23,914 nucleotides of DNA from DATIJJ01 sp039936115 (GTDB lineage Bacteria > Pseudomonadota > Gammaproteobacteria > DSM-16500): contig JBDTIZ010000049.1 in the NCBI GenBank assembly GCA_039936115.1, positions 1 to 23,914 of the forward strand, in the 5' to 3' direction. The translations under genes were made by a program, and so were the position numbers. This document shows, one piece after another, positions 23,811 to 23,914 of the stretch. The notes under the pieces were generated by a model. It was not told the origin of the DNA. It searched no databases and worked only from the letters and a program-made list of their open reading frames with translations. Numbering within the stretch: the first letter of the stretch is position 1; each line of letters begins with the position of its first letter.

Positions 23811-23914
23811 GCGACAGTTTTCTAATTTGCTGTATATTCATTGTCTTGGGAACGATGACTAACAGAAAAAGGAACTGTCGCATGACGGATTATACTCATT
23901 TAAGCATGAGGGAT
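23811..23914 (+). mobile_element. Left part of an IS30-type insertion sequence (cut by window edge)
   Basis: The transposase start at 23882 reads like IS30-family N-termini. Before it, GCGACAGTT (23811-23819) is repeated inverted as AACTGTCGC (23873-23881), the second copy running between the Shine-Dalgarno sequence and start codon. The exact terminal inverted repeat cannot be fixed without the other end; the true boundary could be 10-25 bp further left (AATTGGCGG at about 23788). Confidence 0.55.
23882..23914 (+). CDS. IS30-family transposase, N-terminal fragment
   Basis: Only 11 codons are inside the window (MTDYTHLSMRD). The YTHLS opening is characteristic of IS30-family transposases, whose N-terminus continues into a helix-turn-helix region. 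AAAGGAA lies upstream at good spacing. Whether the gene is intact cannot be seen. Confidence 0.6.
   Translation, partial: MTDYTHLSMRD

Noticed and set aside
1..23914. CRISPR array, prophage or toxin-antitoxin module
   Set aside because: No regularly spaced direct repeats, no phage structural or integrase genes, and no convincing toxin-antitoxin pair were seen. The only mobile gene is the partial transposase at the right edge.

Overview
The window looks like chromosomal DNA from a gammaproteobacterium of the order Legionellales (Coxiella/Rickettsiella/Legionella-like, host-associated). The evidence is moderately AT-rich DNA, the gammaproteobacterial hfq-hflX-hflK-hflC-DUF2065-purA string, a gene whose product looks like the Dot/Icm type IVB secretion protein IcmQ, and several lineage-specific genes resembling secreted effectors. 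Two of those genes have PmrA-type tandem TTAA boxes. Everything here is read by eye; no database search was run.

Layout. Positions 1-140 hold an rRNA-operon-type promoter and boxA pointing out of the left edge, so a 16S gene probably lies just outside. tyrS (-) and anmK (+) follow, then a small unknown gene (-) and recG (-). Positions 5100-7400 are accessory: a frameshifted gene with a Cys/His/Asp triad-like pattern (+) and a 364-residue unknown gene (-), each with a PmrA-like box, sharing a terminator. Then come tRNA-Leu(CAG), a 144-bp inverted-repeat element and the hfq-to-purA operon on the minus strand (7955-13490), interrupted between hflX and hflK by a second inverted-repeat element.

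Positions 13770-15536 hold a zinc-ribbon protein (+) converging on a two-gene unit (-): a 72-residue helical-hairpin protein followed by icmQ. By position and form the small protein is a candidate FIR (functional homologue of IcmR), the fast-evolving chaperone partner of IcmQ. The unit lies downstream of mlaA-trmL, with no other recognisable dot/icm gene in view. On the other strand, gpmI-envC-ctpA (17028-21220) is a conserved central-metabolism/cell-envelope cluster. ridA (-), a 461-residue multi-spanning unknown protein (+), a holin-like small membrane protein with a cysteine-rich tail (-) and the start of an IS30-type transposase (+) complete the window.

How it fits together: housekeeping blocks (translation, purine synthesis, membrane-protease control, RNA chaperone, division/peptidoglycan, glycolysis) are separated by short palindromic repeat families and by islands of unknown genes plausibly tied to a Dot/Icm system. 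The most interesting items are the candidate FIR-icmQ pair and the PmrA-like boxes at the two effector-like genes.
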